Translations under genes and position numbers: made by a program
Notes under the pieces: model-generated
Database searches by the model: none
What the model saw: the letters and a program-made list of their open reading frames with translations, nothing else
Told to the model about the DNA's origin: nothing
Assembly (NCBI GenBank): GCA_035771175.1
Contig: CM069593.1
Location: 49,144,054-49,208,053, forward strand
Reading direction: 5' to 3'
DNA from: Paratinospora sagittata
Taxonomy: Eukaryota > Streptophyta > Magnoliopsida > Ranunculales > Menispermaceae
Length of the DNA: 64,000 bases
Part shown: in pieces, positions 55,201-61,200 of the stretch
How positions within the stretch are numbered: position 1 is the stretch's first letter
Layout of the letters: each line of letters starts with the position of its first letter

Positions 55201-58200
55201 TAATCGCTTTAATTGTAAGACTCAAATACTGAATCGCTTTAAATTTGTCTGATTCCAAAAAAGACTGTCCATAAGGGTTGCAGATTTTAGGCCTATTAGC
55301 CTCACCACATGTCTCCATAAGATTATTGCAAAGGTGTTGGCAAATAGGTTGAAGGGGGTCTTGCAGGATACGATATTTGAGAATCAAATGGCCTTCATTC
55401 AAGGACGTCAAATTGTTGATGCTGTGCTAGTTGCAAACCAGTTGGTGGAGGACTACAAATCTAGAAGGAAAGCAGGGACTGTTTTCAAACTTGATTTTGC
55501 CCAAGCATATGACATGGTCAATTGAGACTTTCTTGATTATGTTCTACGAATGAAGGGTTTTGGTGCAAGATGGAGGAAGTGGATTCTAGGTTGTCTGTGT
55601 TCGGTATCTTACTCAAATTTTGTGAATGACCCCCGAGGGGTAAGATTGTGGGGGAGAGGGGATTAAGGCAGGGTTATCCGCTGTTCGCCTTTTTGTTTAC
55701 TATAGTAGTGGATGTGTTGGGGAGGATGTTGGATAAGGCAAAGGAGACAAGTCTGATTTTAGGCTTTAGGGTCGATCGAGAAAATGTGGAAGTCATTCAT
55801 CTCCAGTTTGCTGATGATACATTGATATTTTTGGATGGGAGTGATGGATGCATTGCAAATGCATCTATGGTTGTGAAGTGCTCTTGTTGGTTATCTAGTT
55901 TGGTTATTAACATGTCCAAGAGTCAATTAGCGAGCATAAATGTTTGTCAAGAGTGGTTGGGGGCAATGGCAGATCAACTCAAATGTGCCACTAGCTCTTG
56001 GCTTATGAAGTATCTTGGTATGCCTTTAGAATGCAATCCTTCTAAGTTGGACTTTTGGGAACCAGTTGTTTCCAAGGTGTCAAGACAACTTGATGGATGG
56101 AAAAGAAGTTTCTTGTCCAAAGGTGGGAGGCTCACATTAATCAAGGTAGTGTTGAAAGCTCTTCCAACCTACTATTTATCAGTGTTCCGGATCCCAGTGA
56201 TGTTGGCGGCTCGTATTGAGAAGTTAATGAGGGACTTTTTGTGGGGGGAACGATGATAGGATGAAGGGATCGCATCTTGTGTCTTGGAGCATTGTGAATA
56301 GGCAGATCCAGCAAGGAAGTTTGGGCTTTGGAGATGTATCAAATAGAAATAAAGCTCTAGTTGGGAAACGGTCTGGAGGTTTCCAAGGGAGAAAGAGTTT
56401 TTGTGAGGGAAAGTTATTCATAGTAGACATGGGCTACGGGATAATCTAAGGGACATTGGTTTAGCCAATAGAGCCACTTTTAGGAGTCCTTGGAAATTTA
56501 TATCATCAGTTTATCCTTTGTTTTTACCTTTGACTAGACTCAAACTTGGGAAGGGTGATTCAATCCGTTTTTTAGAGGATATATGGTGCGGAAACGATAC
56601 TTTCCAAACACTTTTCCCTAACCTTTACTGACGACCCGTGTCCCATAATAAACCAATTATCGATTTTGTGAGAAACTTGGAAGATTCCCGCTTGTCGTGG
56701 GATTTACATCTAGGTAGGCATATCTCCCCTAGAGAGGAAAGGGATATGATGTTTTTAGTTGGTCTGCTTGGGGGGTGTCATCTATCAGAGGAAGATGATA
56801 GGATAACATGGCCTTAGGAGTCTTCGGGATCGTTCACTACCAAATCTTTCCATGCATCAGTCCTTAACGTGCCCATTGTTGCTCCTTTCAATCATCATTA
56901 CTTTATTTGGAACGCACAAGTGCCATCAAAAGGTAAATTTTTGGGGTGGGTTGCTTCCCATGGGAAGATGAATACGGGTGATATGTTACAAAAAAGGTTT
57001 TCATCTATGATTTTATCCCCACATTGGTGTTATCTCTGTATACAGAGCTTGGAGTCGGTGGGACATGTATGTTGGCGTTGCCCTTTCACCAAGGAGGCGT
57101 GGAGTAAGTGGTGCTATCATTTCCCAGTTATGACTGATGTGGATAGTGGGGGAGAGGATATAAACATCTTTCCTTTTATGAATGGTGGTATGCTTGGCAG
57201 TCTTGTGGTCCCTGTGGAAGGAGAGTAACAGACACGTGTTTCAGGACGAGTTTTGTTCGATAGTTAAAGTGTGGGAGAATTCACACCTTTTAGCTTCATT
57301 TTGGGTGGCCAATGGTAATTTGTCAAAAGGGTATGCATTAGGCGATTGAATTAGAGGGTGGGGCAATTTTGTAGCAGATTAGAAGTTTTGGGTTCAATGT
57401 AATTGGTGTACATTTCTTTGTTTTTTGTGTTCTTTTTATTCATATATATACACTATCGTTTAGTTTCTTTTGAAAAAAAAATAAATTGTGACTCGTAAGA
57501 TTTTGCTATTTTTTTGGATTTTTTATAAGATTCAATGGCATTGGATTCATGTTAAGGATTCAAATTGATTTCCCTTGTATCAAATCGTGAATTGTAAGAT
57601 TCATAGATTTGAATCGAGATTCTGACAACCATGATATGATTGGATGTGTAACTTTATTTTGGAACTATGGATTAACTTTCTTGAAGTTGAAATAGTGGAA
57701 GAGAATTGAATCTTTATTGTTGAAGTTGATGGCAATCCTTTGCAGGTTTGAGGATGACAAAAATGTTAGTGGCCTATTTGAGGAGCTGTGGGAAGAAAAT
57801 GCGAACAGTGAAAGGGTCACACTTCAACTTTATTTGGCAGAAATTGTTGAACTTCTTCATGAGGGAATTACATCATCATCATGGGCAAGTAAGAAAAAGG
57901 TTGGTATTGCTTTTCCAAAATTCATCTCTTTCTGAATTTTTCTGTATCGTGTTCTTCGTTGCCCGGAGCATAATTTAAAATTTCATTGTAAATATGTTTT
58001 TATTTTGATAACGACCCTATGGGCCAGAGGAAGCCCCCCCCTGTGGGGAAGAAGACTGGACCCTCCCTACAGTAGCAATTAAGGCCTATGAAGGCCTAGA
58101 CAAAGTGGGCTCAAAGACCCAACAAAGGGCTGAAGGGCCCAATATAGAGCTCAAAGGTAGTTCAAAGCAAGCCATGGGTATTAAGCCACCACCCTTGACA

Positions 58201-61200
58201 AAACCATTCCCTAAGGAGAATCAAACCCTCAATCTTATGGTTACAGGGAGATCCCTTTACCACCAAGCAAGTCTGTGACTATTTACCTTTACTGGTTTTT
58301 CTTTTTCATTCTTCTTGCAGTCGGCCATGGCAATCAGAAAGCTGAGTGAAGTGTTGGGTGAATCCATTTCTTCTCATCATCATGCTTTGCTCCAATCTCT
58401 ATTAAAAGAAGTACCTGGTAGATTATGGGAGGTAGGGACTCTGTGCATTATCTTTCGTTATATGTTACAACTAATGCTTCTATTTTTTATCCTATGAGAA
58501 GTAAATGGTACCCAATCATGTTTTCTTGATTATAGTTTCATTCTATCTCCCTTTTCATCTAAAGTTGCTCAAAAATGAAATTTAGATTTTGGCATTCACT
58601 TGTTTGCAATTAATTTTGGGTGCTTGGCAGGGAAAGGATTCTGTTTTATTTGCAATTGCAGCTCTTTGTAAATCTTGTCACAGAGCAATCTCTACTGAAG
58701 ACCCTACTGCTCCAAATGCCATTTTGAGTGTGGTATCTTCTGCCTGTACGAAAAAGGTCAAGGCATATCGTGAATCTGCTTTCTCCTGTTTGCAACAGGT
58801 AAAGAAAATATTGCACGTGAAATTCTCAAGTGGAGCATTATTTTAAGTTATTTGGGCCAGAAGAAATTGAGCTAAATGATACTTATTAGACAACTCTCAT
58901 ACTTCTATATGGTACTGGTAAAAGATCTTGAGCAACTCTACAGCACTGGCTCACTTTTTTGGAGTGTAAAGCATTGAAAATCCATACATTTAATAGAAAA
59001 ACTTTATCTTTCAAAAAATATTTACACCTGAGTCTTTCATGGAGTTGAGTGATCTTAGTTTACCAAGAAAAGTTATAACTTAAATAGTAAAAATTGCATG
59101 TCTTAGATGTGGAATATATAAACTCCACAGCTTAGATAACTCCAGACAGCACAAGATGAATAAATTGGCACTTGTTCCAGTGATGAAGTGGTACTGTGGA
59201 TAAAACGAGAGATGTTATGTGATCTATTTCTTTCATTTTTCAGGTAATAGAAGCTTTTCGTAATCCAGAGTTCTTTGGAATGGTTTTTCCCATGTTGTTT
59301 GACGTGTGCAGTCAAGTGACAATCGTTTCTGGGCAATCAGCTTTGGCAAACGATGCTACTAGAGCAGGTAGTCAAACAGCTGTAGATTTTGTTTCTCTTT
59401 TTCTCTATCAAAATAAATAAGGAAAGTTTTTTAATAAAATAAAAATCTTTATGTAGAAAAAAATATATTCTCACTATTTCCTTTGTTTTTTTTCTCTTCG
59501 AAGCTAGCTTCTTTATGATGTTTTCTTAGTACTGTTAAGTTACTGTTTACTTTGCACATGGGATCCTTCATCTAGACCTGCTTATATCTGATGTATACGA
59601 TTTTTCATGGAATTGAACCATACTTTCCCTCTATTGTCTCAGAATTTTATTTTCTTTCTAAAGTTAACTGTTCACATTTCTAAGGAGCCTCAGTTGAAAA
59701 TTTTCCATCATTTGGTGGTATTTTTTTCTTGGGTATCATGTTTGTTTAGACTTCTAGTAATGGTTACTAGCCCATTTGTATGTAGACATTTTGGACGCTT
59801 GGTTTTTCATTCTAGGTGATTACAGTTGAAATTGATAAATATTTTCAGGCAAGAACATGAATCAATGATGGAAACTGTTAGAAATTTTTAGGGCCTGTTT
59901 GGTTCAGCATTTAAAAACAATTTTTTAAAACACACTTTTTAAAAACTGTTTTTTAAGTACTTTTTCCTGAAAATAAGGAAAACAACAAAAAGTTGTTTTC
60001 TTGTTTTCTTCACAAATCTTAAAGATGCATTTAAAAACTGTTTCCAAAAACAACCTTTTCATGGCATCTTTGTTTTAAAAACAAAAAACTGTATTTAAAT
60101 TCTATACCAAACATGGCCTTATGTTTTCATATTTCAATATTATTCTTGGTATCTTTATTAGATCACTGAACACCCTTTGAAGTGCTAAGTTTCTGGTTTT
60201 TTGTTTTCTATTCTCTTTATCACCCTGATTTTGCTACTCAATGATGGAATACTTTGTTTCTGAATTTTATTTTTATTTTTTTTAATTTTTTACTTTTCTG
60301 TATACCATAGTTATTCATGATGAATATTTTCTTTTGAGAAGGAGCTTGTGGTTAGGCAGATACAAACAGAGTAGGTTATCATGATAAGTAATTTCAAATA
60401 GATCACCAAAAGCAACAGAAGTTTCAAGCTAACTAAAAGCTCTGTTGCCTTATTGATCATTCTAAAATTTAGTGGAGAGAAGATAATTCTTCTAGATATG
60501 GAGGAATCCACAATTGCAATGGTCATCAATGATGGAAATGTAACTTTCCCTGCCTTGGGATGTTCTAATATTTTGTTGGCAGCTACAAACTTGTTGGCCA
60601 ATTAATTATAGATGTCAAAAAATATAAAAGAAGTTTTCTTAAAATCTTAACTGCTTCAATTAGGGGGAAAATGAAATCCACTTACACTTTAGATCAGAAG
60701 CCCAGTATATGATTGTAAGCTTTATTTTTTACGGCTCACCTTAAGACATAGCACTATCCAACCTCATGACCCAGAAAGAAGCGAGAGCTCATCATAATCT
60801 ATCCCTTCTTTAGGTCCACATTAAAGTTTTTACTCCTTGGACTATGTTAACTAAATCCTCAAAACTTTATAGTCATAGGATTCTCATAAGAGATCTAGAC
60901 AATCTAGTCTTCCCCAGTTTACAGAAAGAGCATTTCTTTTTTAATTCATTGCTCATTCTTTGACATCTCAAATATCTTTTCTAGTCTATTATTTATTGTA
61001 AGTTTGTCACAATATTCTGTAAATTGAAGATAATCTAATTACTTGTGAGATTTAGCTTATTTCATGGAACCTATTATAGAAATCTTTAACCTTAACTAGG
61101 TTGAAGCTGCATGGACATCAAAGAATCAATTGATCCCCATTGGACTTTTAGTGGATTTATATATCCAGTACACGAGGCTCTTGACATTATGGGGTTTGGG

